In this document: positions 11,201 through 18,914 of the stretch, piece by piece
How the letters are laid out: each line of letters begins with the position of its first letter
Position numbering within the stretch: the stretch's first letter is position 1
Source: a virus
Virus record (IMG/VR): IMGVR_UViG_3300023174_000033
Location: 186,001 to 250,000 of that record
Direction: 5' to 3' (one strand)
DNA: 64,000 nt
Notes under the pieces: model-generated
What the model saw: the letters and a program-made list of their open reading frames with translations, nothing else
The model's database searches: none
What the model was told of the DNA's origin: nothing
Program-made: the position numbers and the translations under genes

Positions 11201-12128
11201 GGGTAGTATATGGTATCATAATGATTTAGCAAGTGACTATAATGCTGACTTTATAAATGTCCCAACTTATAGTAATACAGCTATTTCTACAAATATAATA
11301 ATTGAACAATCCGGAACAGGATATTTACCAACAACACTATCAATAAATGGCGCAACACAAAATATTACATGGATTGGTGGTACACCATCGATGGGGACTC
11401 CAAATGTGACTGAAATTGTTGGTTTTTCATTCATAAACTATGATGGAACTTTTGTTGATATTTTAGGACAAGTATCTAATGGTCTAGTAGCTGGTGGTGG
11501 ATCTCCTGGTCCACAAGGAAATCAAGGTCCTAAAGGTAGTACTGGTAACCAAGGTAATACTGGTCCACAAGGTGTTCAAGGAGGTGCTGGGGGTGCTACT
11601 GGTAACCAAGGTAATACTGGTCCACAAGGTTTCCAAGGTAATCAAGGAGTTCAAGGTGTGACTGGCCCACAAGGTTTTCAAGGTCTGCAAGGTCCACAAG
11701 GTAATCAAGGAGTTCAAGGTGTGACTGGCCCACAAGGGTTTCAAGGTATGCAGGGTCCTTCGATATCACCCATTGTGGGAAGTTGGAGCTTATCCGCAGG
11801 TGGAAATACTGTTAGCTTTACAGTTACTGCGGGTCAATCATATGTTATGTGGGTAAATGGAAATATCCCAAATGGTATTGTTAATTGGAATGCGACAGTT
11901 ACACTATCAAACACAAACGTACCCGCGATAGGTGCACAGTATGGGTGGTATTATATTGCAGGAAATGCTTTGGTTTTAACATCAATACCAAGTCAGATAG
12001 TTGGAAGTCCGGGAAGTATCAGTACCGCATCACCACCGATTACAAATTCAAATACCTTTACGTTTGGTATAAATAATAACAGTGGTTCATCTAAAGTAAT
12101 ATATTACGGATACACTCAAGTGAGTTAA
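8256..12128 (+). CDS. Collagen-like tail fibre or adhesin
   Basis: 1290 residues from the ATG at 8256 (MAFSYDKFL); a TTG two codons upstream is less likely. Many blocks of Gly-X-Y triplets of the type GPQGxTGPQG (about residues 90-115, 178-205, 282-345, 610-650, 960-1000 and 1130-1215) should form collagen-like triple helices and hence a trimeric fibre. Between them, a ~60-residue domain recurs four times, marked by (S/G)xYPIIQ(A/V/I)(I/L)D and a following SxxSFxVxF strand. A Ser/Asn-rich C-terminal domain of ~110 residues probably forms the tip. The role in host attachment is inferred from the architecture. The adjacent LamG protein supports it. Confidence 0.8.
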   Translation: MAFSYDKFLRPISIGDKNLFIYNDDGVLVYTINPYSVVNTFTNNNLLKISLKSQRVITLDFSNAVLAKIALTELQSQIDHLKANNPLEKLAGPTGVQGYSGPQGPLGPEGGTGPPTRNDEFLNVTYSIITHSTGKYPIVQVLDEQGLMTISYNVRHISTHSFMVEFTEPTSGTIITGGAFGPQGATSYGDTGPQGHTGPQGVQGGYGAPALKTTLDDGIGGATNSITVNHNYGSYPIIQAIYDDGSNIYSIQQSSYSITYVDPNSYTITFDSDYTGFVLSGGGLTGPQGEYGFQGDTGPQGDTGPQGEIGPQGNTGFQGATGFQGDTGPQGFQGYAGTTGLQGPGAPGALNTKIISYQNGATNSLLINHQFGAYPIIQAIDNSGRIINPGSYSILHINQNSYRITFNDNYRGWVISGGGLTGPQGPTVDNDNPLFFVPGFTAMSFNSVNTSGTISIWGDIIPATDYTERGYNLGSPTNRWENVYVRDAIVSSQSIYLGNIKLSMGSNVSTGQPSLVINDILNDNSIELAPNTSNTFLIGSATMAMEGNFIPVTSSTYDLGTNDNHWNHLYTKDVVLLKDGKLFFEFDESLYVADGVLYVNDVPFSGGGSGSGTIGPQGRTGPQGRTGPQGSTGPQGRTGPQGSTGPQGISYEIGEPIYFTGGSTALSFDSSTISSWSNFVPAIPNLNLGSTSSRWSTLFADNIFANGDIYLPEGSNLYIGGLKFSTRLTGTSDDLLTVLDAGYYLELTTQKYLSFERGTSVIVSNGLEDFYVDDDYYEDTSGAVMLAIVDSYDIETGILGLIVERPIGLGKTASSWTINISGRQGVSTGTASGGGGGTPTLNIAFSAVGSYSVSHNSGSYPLIQILDNTGNFFIPHSILHTSTSSFDVFFATSSTGTILVGGGNGSMGDTGPQGVQGYQGENGPQGLPGETGPQGPEGPFGGMTATASFTELTVTGTTILQQVVEKLNTSTQSSNIVYDFNLGSIWYHNDLASDYNADFINVPTYSNTAISTNIIIEQSGTGYLPTTLSINGATQNITWIGGTPSMGTPNVTEIVGFSFINYDGTFVDILGQVSNGLVAGGGSPGPQGNQGPKGSTGNQGNTGPQGVQGGAGGATGNQGNTGPQGFQGNQGVQGVTGPQGFQGLQGPQGNQGVQGVTGPQGFQGMQGPSISPIVGSWSLSAGGNTVSFTVTAGQSYVMWVNGNIPNGIVNWNATVTLSNTNVPAIGAQYGWYYIAGNALVLTSIPSQIVGSPGSISTASPPITNSNTFTFGINNNSGSSKVIYYGYTQVS
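10099..10197 (+). repeat. 18-bp in-frame tandem repeat ([12 protein letters not shown])
   Basis: Five to six copies of an 18-bp unit (such as ggcccacaaggtagaact) encoding GPQGRT or GPQGST within the fibre gene. This is slippage-prone coding DNA that could vary fibre length. Confidence 0.8.
11635..11755 (+). repeat. Near-exact 64-bp direct repeat in collagen-like segment
   Basis: The stretch starting ggtaatcaaggagttcaagg at about 11635 recurs almost unchanged at about 11699, encoding [16 protein letters not shown] twice. It extends the last triple-helix block before the C-terminal tip. Confidence 0.75.
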
Positions 12129-12149
12129 AATAAAAATACGGAATATTTA

Positions 12150-14423
12150 ATGTTTAGTAGACTTTCTAATTTTTCCGGACCTCTTAGTCGTTTTTCTAGT
12201 GGGGGTTTAGGGGAGGCGCAACCAAATCTATTATTAAGTTTAGATTCATTCAACTATGATTTATATGGCAAATCATTTACTTTTGATCCAGTTAATAACT
12301 ATGGTGTAACTTTTAGTTCCAATACAGTAACAGCATTAATTTCTGAAGGATGGAATCCATATGCTCGTTCAGTCCAATCATATAATGGACCTGTTAAATT
12401 AAAATTTCAAAGGGGTTCAGTTTCTGGACCATTGATGTGTGGTTTATCTAATTTAAGCGAGGTTGTGACTTACACTAACGTAAATTTTGGGTTTTATATA
12501 CAAACTGATAATTTGGTAACAATAGTTGAAAATCAAAGTAATTTATCAAATGTTGTGCCTTTTTTTCAAATATATGAAATATCTGGAACATTTTCATCAT
12601 CTACTATTTATAGTATTATTTTTGATGGGATAAGGGTTAGGTATTATATTGATGATGTTTTAGTGTATACATCATATTCTAGTCCAATGGTTACTCCTTT
12701 ATACTTATTTGTAACATTTTTAAATACTGCTGGGTTAGGTTTGACTAATATTGAATTTGGTTCATTTTCTCCTGTTTGGAATGACACATCTGGTAATGAT
12801 AGAAACTTTACTCTTGTGGGCGCACCAAGATATGCGAATAATTCTTTTAAATTTGATAGTGATTCAAGTCAATATGCAACAGGTAGTGATCTTGGAACAT
12901 TAAATCAATTCACTGTTGATACTTGGTTTAAGTTAAATTCATTACCAGCAACTGAATTTAATATACCACAAATTGTAACCGATATTTATGAAGCTGGTGG
13001 CAATTTAAACTTTTCATTGGGCTTTCAAACCGATTTCAAAATATTTGGCGGTTTCTTTATCTTCCCAATTTGGTATTATACGGATGGGTTTACACCAGAA
13101 ATTGATACTTGGTATAATGTTACTTTAACATATGATCAAGAACATCTGAATTTATATTTAAATGGTAATATTTATTCTTCTACTAGTTATGCTCTACAAG
13201 TATCTTCAGGTGGATTGGGTATTAACATAGGAAAACGATTTGATTTATCAGAATTTATAGATGGTCAGATTGATGTTGTTAAGATATGGGATGGATCATT
13301 AACATCAACTCAAATTTTAAATAACTATAATAGTATCAATACAAGATATATCTCTGCCACTACTAGCATAGTATTAAATGGTAGTTCCGCCATTGAAGTT
13401 CCTAGAGGTAACGATTTAGCATTAGGTACTAGTTATACTATAGAATTTTGGAGTAAAGCTGCAACTATGAGTACCCCTGGTCGAATTTTCACTGTTATGG
13501 CTCAAAGAGATGGTGATTCCAATATAGATATATTCTACCAATCTGGTAATTTAATTATCAGAAATGGTCAGAATGTAACTGCTGAACCAACTCCTGGTGT
13601 TTGGACACACGTTGCTATAGTATCAAACAATACCACTCTATCAGTATATTACAATGGTGTTGCTCAATCTGTTTCTGGTAATGGTGGCAATCTACAAGAT
13701 AATAGATTTCCTTTAGCAATTGGTTCTAGAGGACCTTACAATAATTTCCAATATTTTAATGGTTCTTTATATGGTATAAGAATAAATAATACTGTAGTTT
13801 ATACAACAGATTTCAACCCATATGAAGTTGCCCTACCACCAGCTAATATTCCTGGCACAGTTCTATTAATTAATGAATATCAAGTTTCCACTGGTAACTT
13901 TATAGATTCAACTTATAATAAATCTTTAGTTAATAAGGGTGCCACACATTCTACAGATGTGCCAGAAATACCTCAGTATCGATATCTCAGATGGGTAATG
14001 ACTCAAACAAGAGGTGCTGATTTTTTAGCGGGTGCAATACAAGTTGCTAGTTTGGTTTTATTATACCAGGGAGCTACAGTTAGTTGGGGTCCATCCGCAA
14101 GTGCTAGTAACCCGGATGGAACTACATTCCCTAATGAAACACCAATAAAGATTTTAGATTCTAATATATATACAAAATGGTGTAATACAATTTTTGGAAC
14201 TACAAGTTTTGGAACAGCAAGTATCTACATAGATAATGTTAATCCATTAAGATTTGACTCTTATTATTATGTGACTGCTAATGATGAAGAAATAAGAGAT
14301 CCTGTCAGTTGGACCTTAGCTGTTTCAAATGATAATTCTACTTGGTCAATACTAGATACTCGGTCAAATGTTGGTATAACTTATAGTAGACAAGCAAACA
14401 CACAGATATTTAATATATCTTAG
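12150..14423 (+). CDS. LamG/concanavalin-like virion protein, probable receptor-binding
   Basis: 757 residues. At least two laminin-G-like (concanavalin A-like) domains are visible. One covers about residues 240-400 (FTVDTWFKLNS, YNVTLTYDQEHLNLYLNG, GQIDVVKIWDGSLTSTQI). A second covers about 410-580 (YTIEFWSKA, GVWTHVAIVSNNTTLSVYYNG, FNGSLYGIRI). The first ~200 residues may hold a third, diverged copy (FDGIRVRYYIDDVLVYT). The C-terminal ~150 residues resemble a discoidin/F5_8-type beta-sandwich (IKILDSNIYTKWCN, WTLAVSNDNSTWSILDTRS). Such domains commonly bind glycans, so this is a good candidate for the host-binding tip working with the collagen-like fibre 22 bp upstream. Confidence 0.7.
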   Translation: MFSRLSNFSGPLSRFSSGGLGEAQPNLLLSLDSFNYDLYGKSFTFDPVNNYGVTFSSNTVTALISEGWNPYARSVQSYNGPVKLKFQRGSVSGPLMCGLSNLSEVVTYTNVNFGFYIQTDNLVTIVENQSNLSNVVPFFQIYEISGTFSSSTIYSIIFDGIRVRYYIDDVLVYTSYSSPMVTPLYLFVTFLNTAGLGLTNIEFGSFSPVWNDTSGNDRNFTLVGAPRYANNSFKFDSDSSQYATGSDLGTLNQFTVDTWFKLNSLPATEFNIPQIVTDIYEAGGNLNFSLGFQTDFKIFGGFFIFPIWYYTDGFTPEIDTWYNVTLTYDQEHLNLYLNGNIYSSTSYALQVSSGGLGINIGKRFDLSEFIDGQIDVVKIWDGSLTSTQILNNYNSINTRYISATTSIVLNGSSAIEVPRGNDLALGTSYTIEFWSKAATMSTPGRIFTVMAQRDGDSNIDIFYQSGNLIIRNGQNVTAEPTPGVWTHVAIVSNNTTLSVYYNGVAQSVSGNGGNLQDNRFPLAIGSRGPYNNFQYFNGSLYGIRINNTVVYTTDFNPYEVALPPANIPGTVLLINEYQVSTGNFIDSTYNKSLVNKGATHSTDVPEIPQYRYLRWVMTQTRGADFLAGAIQVASLVLLYQGATVSWGPSASASNPDGTTFPNETPIKILDSNIYTKWCNTIFGTTSFGTASIYIDNVNPLRFDSYYYVTANDEEIRDPVSWTLAVSNDNSTWSILDTRSNVGITYSRQANTQIFNIS

Positions 14424-14465
14424 TATTATTTTTACCCATTTTTAGAAAAAAACATATTGTTAAAA

Positions 14466-14478
14466 GTAATATATAAAA
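14466..14478 (+). promoter_or_regulatory. GTAATATATAAAA motif, putative promoter
   Basis: Recurrent motif 18 nt upstream of the ATG at 14497. Confidence 0.45.
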
Positions 14479-14496
14479 CAAAAAAATAATATAATC

Positions 14497-14730
14497 ATGG
14501 AAATTACATTAAATTCGCCTAAAAAAATTGTTCTCCAAGAAGAGAAAAGCAAAAATATCACCAAATTGACTGTATCTAGAGTTGTTGATTTACCAAAGCA
14601 GAAAGTAGTAAGATGTTTCATCGAAGAATTGGAAGAGCCAGTTGTTCTTTGGGAAGGTGCTGCTTATGATGCTGCTGGACAGTGGACTGATGCTGATGTT
14701 GAAGCTAGATTAGCTGCTTTATACGCTTAA
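14497..14730 (+). CDS. Small acidic protein, unknown
   Basis: 77 residues with a beta-like N-terminal part (KLTVSRVVDLPKQKVVRCFIEEL) and an acidic C-terminal helix (QWTDADVEARLAALYA). It has its own upstream TAATATATA motif. No function is recognised. Its place between fibre genes and the glycosyltransferase suggests a small accessory virion protein, but only position supports that. Confidence 0.5.
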   Translation: MEITLNSPKKIVLQEEKSKNITKLTVSRVVDLPKQKVVRCFIEELEEPVVLWEGAAYDAAGQWTDADVEARLAALYA

Positions 14731-14781
14731 TATTAAACTTCTATACCACTTTTCAATATCATAAAGAAAAGAATAATTTAA

Positions 14782-15657
14782 ATGTATTCAATCTTTCACT
14801 GTGAGGGTGGTATAGGCAAAAATATTTTAGCTACTGCAGTCGTATCATCACTCAAAAGCTCAGATCCTGACAGACAAATTATAGTTGTTTCTGCTTGGCC
14901 ACAAGTTTGGTTTAATAATCCTGATGTCCATCAGATTTACCCAATGGGTCAAGTTGCAAACTTCTATAAAAATTACGTAAAGGACAAAGATACTAAAGTC
15001 TATCGTCTTGAACCATACCACACAGAGGATTATATCCTCAACAAGAAACACTTAATTAAAATTTGGTGTGATTTACTTGGAGTGGATTGGAATGGTTCAG
15101 GACCTAGACTTTATTTTTCGCCCCTAGAACTAGAGTATATAAAAATAAAAATGCTGAATGGTGTTACTAAACCAATATTTTTATTACACACAAACGGTGG
15201 CGGTGGTCAAGGTCGACCATATTCTTGGTACAGGGATTTGCCAACACCAAATGCTTTAGATGTAGTTGAACACTTTAAAAGTGATTACCATATCTATCAC
15301 ATTGGTTATGAGGGTCAGCAAGTCTTAAATGGTTGCCATAAACTAACATTAGAAACAAGGGAAATATTAGCAGCTATCAATTTTTCACAAAAAAGACTTT
15401 TAATTGATTCATTCTCCCAACATGCCTCAGCAGCATTTGATTTAAAATCTGTTGTTTGTTGGGTTGGTAATGATTCATCAGTTCTTGGATATAATACAAA
15501 CGTGAATATCAAACCAAATATTGAACCTAAGTTTGATACATTACATTCATCTTATCTTGATGATTTTGATATTGGTGGTAATCCAGTTCAATTTCCTTAT
15601 GATAAATTAAGACTATTCGACTCAAATGAACTAATAAAAGAACTAAATAATTTATGA
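14782..15657 (+). CDS. GT9-like (heptosyltransferase-fold) glycosyltransferase
   Basis: 291 residues. The N-terminus GGIGKNILATAVVSSLKSSDP followed by QIIVVSAWPQVWFNNPDV resembles the first Rossmann unit of family 9 glycosyltransferases (heptosyltransferase fold). Around residue 135 HTNGGGGQGRPYSW corresponds to the start of the second domain, and DSFSQHASAAFDLKSVVCWVGNDSSVLG near residues 210-235 to its donor-binding part. It would transfer a sugar from an activated nucleotide donor to a surface or virion glycan. The last codon overlaps the start of the sulfotransferase gene (ATGA), so the two are probably translated together. Substrate is not predictable. Confidence 0.6.
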   Translation: MYSIFHCEGGIGKNILATAVVSSLKSSDPDRQIIVVSAWPQVWFNNPDVHQIYPMGQVANFYKNYVKDKDTKVYRLEPYHTEDYILNKKHLIKIWCDLLGVDWNGSGPRLYFSPLELEYIKIKMLNGVTKPIFLLHTNGGGGQGRPYSWYRDLPTPNALDVVEHFKSDYHIYHIGYEGQQVLNGCHKLTLETREILAAINFSQKRLLIDSFSQHASAAFDLKSVVCWVGNDSSVLGYNTNVNIKPNIEPKFDTLHSSYLDDFDIGGNPVQFPYDKLRLFDSNELIKELNNL

Positions 15658-16472
15658 GAAAAATCCATTACATATCTGGATTGCCAAGAAGTGGTTCAAC
15701 CCTTCTAACAAATATCCTTCTCCAAAACCCAAAAATCCAAACAACGGCAACTTCTTCTTTATTGGAGTTCATGTTGCAGGTCAGGGACAATTGGACAAAA
15801 CTAGAAGGACATACAGCACATCCAGATGGTCAAGATAAGTGGGCTGTTATTAAAAGTATTATGCAAACTTATCACAAAACAGATAAGGAAATTATTATTG
15901 ATAAAAACAGAGGATGGTCAAACCATATTGAGTTTGTTGAAAAGGTTACTGGTGAACCAGCGAGGATAATTGCTTGTGTTAGAAATCTTGAAGAAGTATG
16001 TGCTTCATTTGAAAAACTTTATAGGAAAAATAGAGCTAGTGGTGAAATTCATGGTGAGTTCTCAAACCCTAAAATGAAAACAATTGATGGTCGTGTATCT
16101 GTATGGACTTCTGACGAAGGCGTACTCGGTAGACCTTATGTATCTTTATTGGATACTGTTCAGAGAGGACTTGGTGATAGAATTTTATTCTTCCCATATG
16201 AGGAGTGGACAAATCAACCAAACAAATGGTTTAAAGCTCTTTATGATTTCCTTGGTGAAGAATATTATCAACATGACTTTGATAACATCGAACAAACTAT
16301 TAGGGAAAACGATGCTGGGTATGGTTGGGGATCTGATCTACATGAAATTAAAACTGGTAAGTTAAGACCAGCTGCATCTGAAGCTATTCAAGTAATTGGT
16401 AGAGATTGGTCTACAAAACTCCACAACACCGAGTTTTGGAAAAAGAAGAACGAAAAAAAGAGTATCATTTGA
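15654..16472 (+). CDS. PAPS-dependent sulfotransferase
   Basis: 272 residues. The N-terminus HYISGLPRSGSTLLTNILLQNP carries the 5'-phosphosulfate-binding loop (PRSGST) of the sulfotransferase superfamily. RIIACVRNLEEVCASFEKLYRKNR near residues 102-125 matches the 3'-phosphate-binding region (Arg and Ser after a beta strand). The enzyme would transfer sulfate from PAPS to a hydroxyl or amine, most likely on a glycan given the overlapping glycosyltransferase gene. APS kinase, which makes PAPS, is encoded 2.4 kb away on the other strand. The stop codon lies in the loop of a terminator hairpin. Confidence 0.8.
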   Translation: MRKIHYISGLPRSGSTLLTNILLQNPKIQTTATSSLLEFMLQVRDNWTKLEGHTAHPDGQDKWAVIKSIMQTYHKTDKEIIIDKNRGWSNHIEFVEKVTGEPARIIACVRNLEEVCASFEKLYRKNRASGEIHGEFSNPKMKTIDGRVSVWTSDEGVLGRPYVSLLDTVQRGLGDRILFFPYEEWTNQPNKWFKALYDFLGEEYYQHDFDNIEQTIRENDAGYGWGSDLHEIKTGKLRPAASEAIQVIGRDWSTKLHNTEFWKKKNEKKSII

Positions 16473-16486
16473 TACTCTTTTTTTTA
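16459..16486 (+). terminator. Intrinsic terminator after the sulfotransferase gene
   Basis: Stem AGAGTATC / GATACTCT with a 4-nt loop, followed by a run of T. The sulfotransferase stop codon sits in the loop. The short A run on the left arm may let it also act leftward on the convergent DUF2061 gene. Confidence 0.75.
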
Positions 16487-16924
16487 TCTACCAAGTTTAC
16501 CAAACTTAAACCACAATCTCTCATGGAAGAAATATAGTATCATTTTGGTTAGGACTTCTGTACCACCAATGGCCATTCCGATTTTCCAATCACCAGTGAT
16601 TAGCGCACTTAATATCATAGTATCAATAGTCCCAACGATTCTCCAAGTTATAGTTTTAGCTAGGTGTCTAGCTACAAAGTTATCAGGCTTCTTATAATCT
16701 ATATGAGCTACCCCATCTTTAATTGTCAGTACTCCTTTACAGGTAACATGCCATTTTTCACCAACACCTTCAATATAATCTTTGGTTGTTTTGGTCTCAG
16801 CATTGATAATAATATCAGATACTTGGATTTCTTCACCATCACGAAGTAATCTCCATCTGTTAGAATCATCAGTAGATACTGTGTTGTACCTAATTTGAAA
16901 TACTTGTTCTTTATTAGAGTTCAT
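16484..16924 (-). CDS. DUF2061-type membrane protein
   Basis: 146 residues from the ATG at 16924 (MNSNKEQVF); a start six codons upstream is less likely because it falls in the AT-rich promoter-like motif. The N-terminal ~85 residues form a soluble domain (RWRLLRDGEEIQVSDIIINAE, GEKWHVTCKGVLTIKDG). The C-terminal part (ARHLAKTITWRIVGTIDTM, then GGTEVLTKMILYFFHERLWF) matches my recollection of DUF2061, a two-helix membrane domain often encoded beside sulfate-activation genes in marine bacteria. It follows the nucleotidyltransferase gene in the cysC operon direction, separated only by the inserted homing endonuclease gene. Function unknown; a role linked to sulfation is inferred from context. 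Confidence 0.65.
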   Translation of the reverse strand: MNSNKEQVFQIRYNTVSTDDSNRWRLLRDGEEIQVSDIIINAETKTTKDYIEGVGEKWHVTCKGVLTIKDGVAHIDYKKPDNFVARHLAKTITWRIVGTIDTMILSALITGDWKIGMAIGGTEVLTKMILYFFHERLWFKFGKLGR

Positions 16925-16937
16925 AATTAATATATAA
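16925..16937 (+). promoter_or_regulatory. AATTAATATATAA motif, putative promoter
   Basis: Copy of the recurrent motif 5 nt upstream of the ATG at 16943. It is nearly symmetrical and also lies directly upstream of the divergent DUF2061 gene. Confidence 0.35.
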
Positions 16938-16942
16938 ATCAT

Positions 16943-17827
16943 ATGAATAATGTTGTAATTTATTGTATAAAAAATATATTAACAGAAAAAGTTTACATTG
17001 GATCAGCGATTGATTACAAATCAAGATGGAGAAATCACAAGAACCAATTGAAGAATAATTTCCACCATAATATCAAATTACAAAATTCTTGGAATTTATA
17101 TGGTGATAATTCTTTTCTATTTGAAATATTAGAATATGTTGAAGATAAAAATATATTGATAGAAAGAGAACAATACTATTTAAACACAATATTATTTGCT
17201 TCAGAAAATGATGATAGATTTGATAAGTTGGGATATAATATATTGCGAGAAGCTGGAAATTCTATGGGTTATAGACATAGTACTGAAACTATTCTAAAAT
17301 TAAAAGGTGAAAATAATCCAATGTTTGGTAAATCTGTTTGGATTGGTAGGAACCACACTGAAGAATCAAAGGAATTAATATCTTTATCAAAGAAAGGTAA
17401 GTTAATAAAAAGTGATAACCACTTTTATAATAAAAATCATACTGATGAATCTAAAATAAAAATGTCCTTTAGTAGTAAAAGATTGTCTGGTTCTGATAAT
17501 CCAAATTTTGGTAAAGAATCCAAAAACAGAAAAATAGTAATACAACTTGATAAAAGTGGAAAAATAATAAAAGAGTGGTCACATGCTGGAGAAGCATCCA
17601 AAGCTTTGAGTATAAACTCACAGAATATAGGAGCTTGTTGTTTGGGTAAACAAAAAACTTATAAAGGTTTTATGTGGCAATATAAAATTGAAAAAGTAAA
17701 GAGTGACTCTGAAATCCAATTAGAAATTATATCATTGTATAACGAGACAAATATTACACAAAGAGAGATTTGTAAATTATACAAAATGTCTCCAAATAAA
17801 GTATCAAAACTATTAAAGACAACTTAA
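16943..17827 (+). CDS. GIY-YIG homing endonuclease with NUMOD motifs
   Basis: 294 residues. The N-terminal GIY-YIG nuclease domain reads VIYCIKN-LTEKVYIGSAIDYKSRWRNH, with the catalytic Tyr pair, the Arg after YIGSA and a downstream Glu (LIEREQYYLN). Two NUMOD3-like DNA-binding repeats follow (NNPMFGKSVWIGRNHTEES and DNPNFGKESKNRK). Next comes a NUMOD-type segment (KIVIQLDKSGKIIKEW) and a C-terminal helix-turn-helix (TQREICKLYKMSPNKVSKLL). It resembles the free-standing Seg/Mob-type endonucleases of T4 phages. It is inserted antisense between the nucleotidyltransferase and DUF2061 genes, splitting what looks like one operon. Its last codons form half of a 36-bp perfect palindrome. Confidence 0.9.
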   Translation: MNNVVIYCIKNILTEKVYIGSAIDYKSRWRNHKNQLKNNFHHNIKLQNSWNLYGDNSFLFEILEYVEDKNILIEREQYYLNTILFASENDDRFDKLGYNILREAGNSMGYRHSTETILKLKGENNPMFGKSVWIGRNHTEESKELISLSKKGKLIKSDNHFYNKNHTDESKIKMSFSSKRLSGSDNPNFGKESKNRKIVIQLDKSGKIIKEWSHAGEASKALSINSQNIGACCLGKQKTYKGFMWQYKIEKVKSDSEIQLEIISLYNETNITQREICKLYKMSPNKVSKLLKTT

Positions 17828-17843
17828 GTTGTCTTTAATAGTT
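17808..17843. terminator. 36-bp perfect palindrome spanning two convergent stops
   Basis: AACTATTAAAGACAACTT followed immediately by its exact reverse complement. It covers the last codons and stops of both the GIY-YIG gene and the nucleotidyltransferase gene, so both proteins end in LLKTT. It can act as a bidirectional terminator stem, although the loop is minimal and the T run is short. Confidence 0.6.
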
Positions 17844-18243
17844 CTACTAAACTCTCATGTATTGATTCACTAACAAATTCTTTCCAAGAATCGTCATCAT
17901 TTCTAATTTTATACCTAATTTCCGTGGCTGAAATATTCGCAATATTTGAATCAACAATTATTTCTTCGACTCGATATCCCACGCCCCTTCCGTAATTAAC
18001 AGACGCAATATCTGGTATGATAATTATCTTAACCAATCCCCTTTCTATTTCATTTCCATATACTTTTTCCCAAAGTGATTTAACTTCTTCTGGTGTGAAT
18101 GGGTTTTTTTCATCTGTTGGTACATCTCGTATCATTATTAATACGGGTTCATTAATGTCCAAAAATTTAGAAAAAATTGTTTGATGTCCTTTGTGTGGAG
18201 TTTGGTACCTTCCTATAAATGCGTTGTATGGTTTTGTGTTCAT
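17824..18243 (-). CDS. HIGH-motif nucleotidylyltransferase
   Basis: 139 residues. The N-terminus AFIGRYQTPHKGHQTIF carries the (H)xGH signature of the nucleotidylyltransferase superfamily, and ISATEIRYKI near residue 105 is the conserved second motif (ISxTxxR). It would transfer a nucleotidyl group from an NTP to a phosphorylated small molecule, as NadM-type and cytidylyltransferases do. The start codon overlaps the cysC stop (ATGA), so the two are probably co-translated. Sulfate adenylylation is also carried out by this fold (ATP sulfurylase), but the motif here is closer to NadM/cytidylyltransferases. Activity in APS synthesis is therefore only a possibility. Confidence 0.75.
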   Translation of the reverse strand: MNTKPYNAFIGRYQTPHKGHQTIFSKFLDINEPVLIMIRDVPTDEKNPFTPEEVKSLWEKVYGNEIERGLVKIIIIPDIASVNYGRGVGYRVEEIIVDSNIANISATEIRYKIRNDDDSWKEFVSESIHESLVELLKTT

Positions 18244-18827
18244 TTTATATAATTTTTATTTTTTAGATATTGTATTAAAAAATCAACATTCTTTTCAATA
18301 TCTTCTTCTACATTATTTTCCAAATGGATAGCATTTTTTGGAATCTCAAATGGTGATGAAATACCCGTGAAATCTTTAATCTCACCAGCTCTTGCTTTTT
18401 TGTACAAACTTTTTGGATCTCTTGTCTCACAAGTCTCAAGTGATGCATCCACAAAAACCTCTGCAAATCTTTCACCAATAATTTCTTTTGATAATTGTCT
18501 ATTTGATTCAAAGGGTGAAATAAAAGAACAAATAACAATAAGTCCAGCATCATTCATAAGTTTACAAACTTCGGCGACTCTTCTTAGGTTTTCAATTCTA
18601 TCTTCATCTGAAAATCCAAGGTTTTTATTCAAACCAAGTCTTGTGTTATCACCATCCATTATGTAAGTGTGGTGACCCATTTCAAAGAGTTTTGATTCGA
18701 GTACATTTGCAATTGTGGATTTTCCAGAGCCAGAAAGGCCAGACATCCATATAGTGCAGGATTTTTGATTTTTCAAAGTTTCTCTGTCTACTTTGGATAC
18801 TTTGAAATCGTGCTTAGTTATATTCAT
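18240..18827 (-). CDS. cysC: Adenylylsulfate (APS) kinase
   Basis: 195 residues, the usual length for APS kinase. The P-loop GLSGSGKST, the IMDGDNTRLGLNKNLGFSDEDRIENLRR segment (APS and Mg-ATP binding) and VICSFISPFESNR are all characteristic, as is the later CETRDPKSLYKKARAGEIKDFTGISSPFE region. The enzyme phosphorylates APS to PAPS, the sulfate donor for sulfotransferases. It is the first gene of a minus-strand operon with the nucleotidyltransferase and, beyond an inserted endonuclease gene, DUF2061. No PAPS reductase is present, so PAPS is more likely meant for sulfation than for assimilation. Confidence 0.92.
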   Translation of the reverse strand: MNITKHDFKVSKVDRETLKNQKSCTIWMSGLSGSGKSTIANVLESKLFEMGHHTYIMDGDNTRLGLNKNLGFSDEDRIENLRRVAEVCKLMNDAGLIVICSFISPFESNRQLSKEIIGERFAEVFVDASLETCETRDPKSLYKKARAGEIKDFTGISSPFEIPKNAIHLENNVEEDIEKNVDFLIQYLKNKNYIK

Positions 18828-18876
18828 ACATAAAAGTATATTTAATTTGAATTTTTTGTTTAAAAATAAATTGGAG

Positions 18877-18889
18877 TTTTAATATATAC
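18877..18889 (+). promoter_or_regulatory. TTTTAATATATAC motif, putative promoter
   Basis: Recurrent motif 25 nt upstream of the ATG of the giant repeat fibre at 18915, within the divergent gap with cysC. Confidence 0.5.
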
Positions 18890-18914
18890 GATAATAAAAC
18901 TATACTCATAAAAT

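Noticed and set aside
11484-11744. Antisense frame with repeated TLWTS-type sequence opposite the collagen-like gene
   Set aside because: Shadow of the GPQG repeat; the + frame is clearly the coding one.
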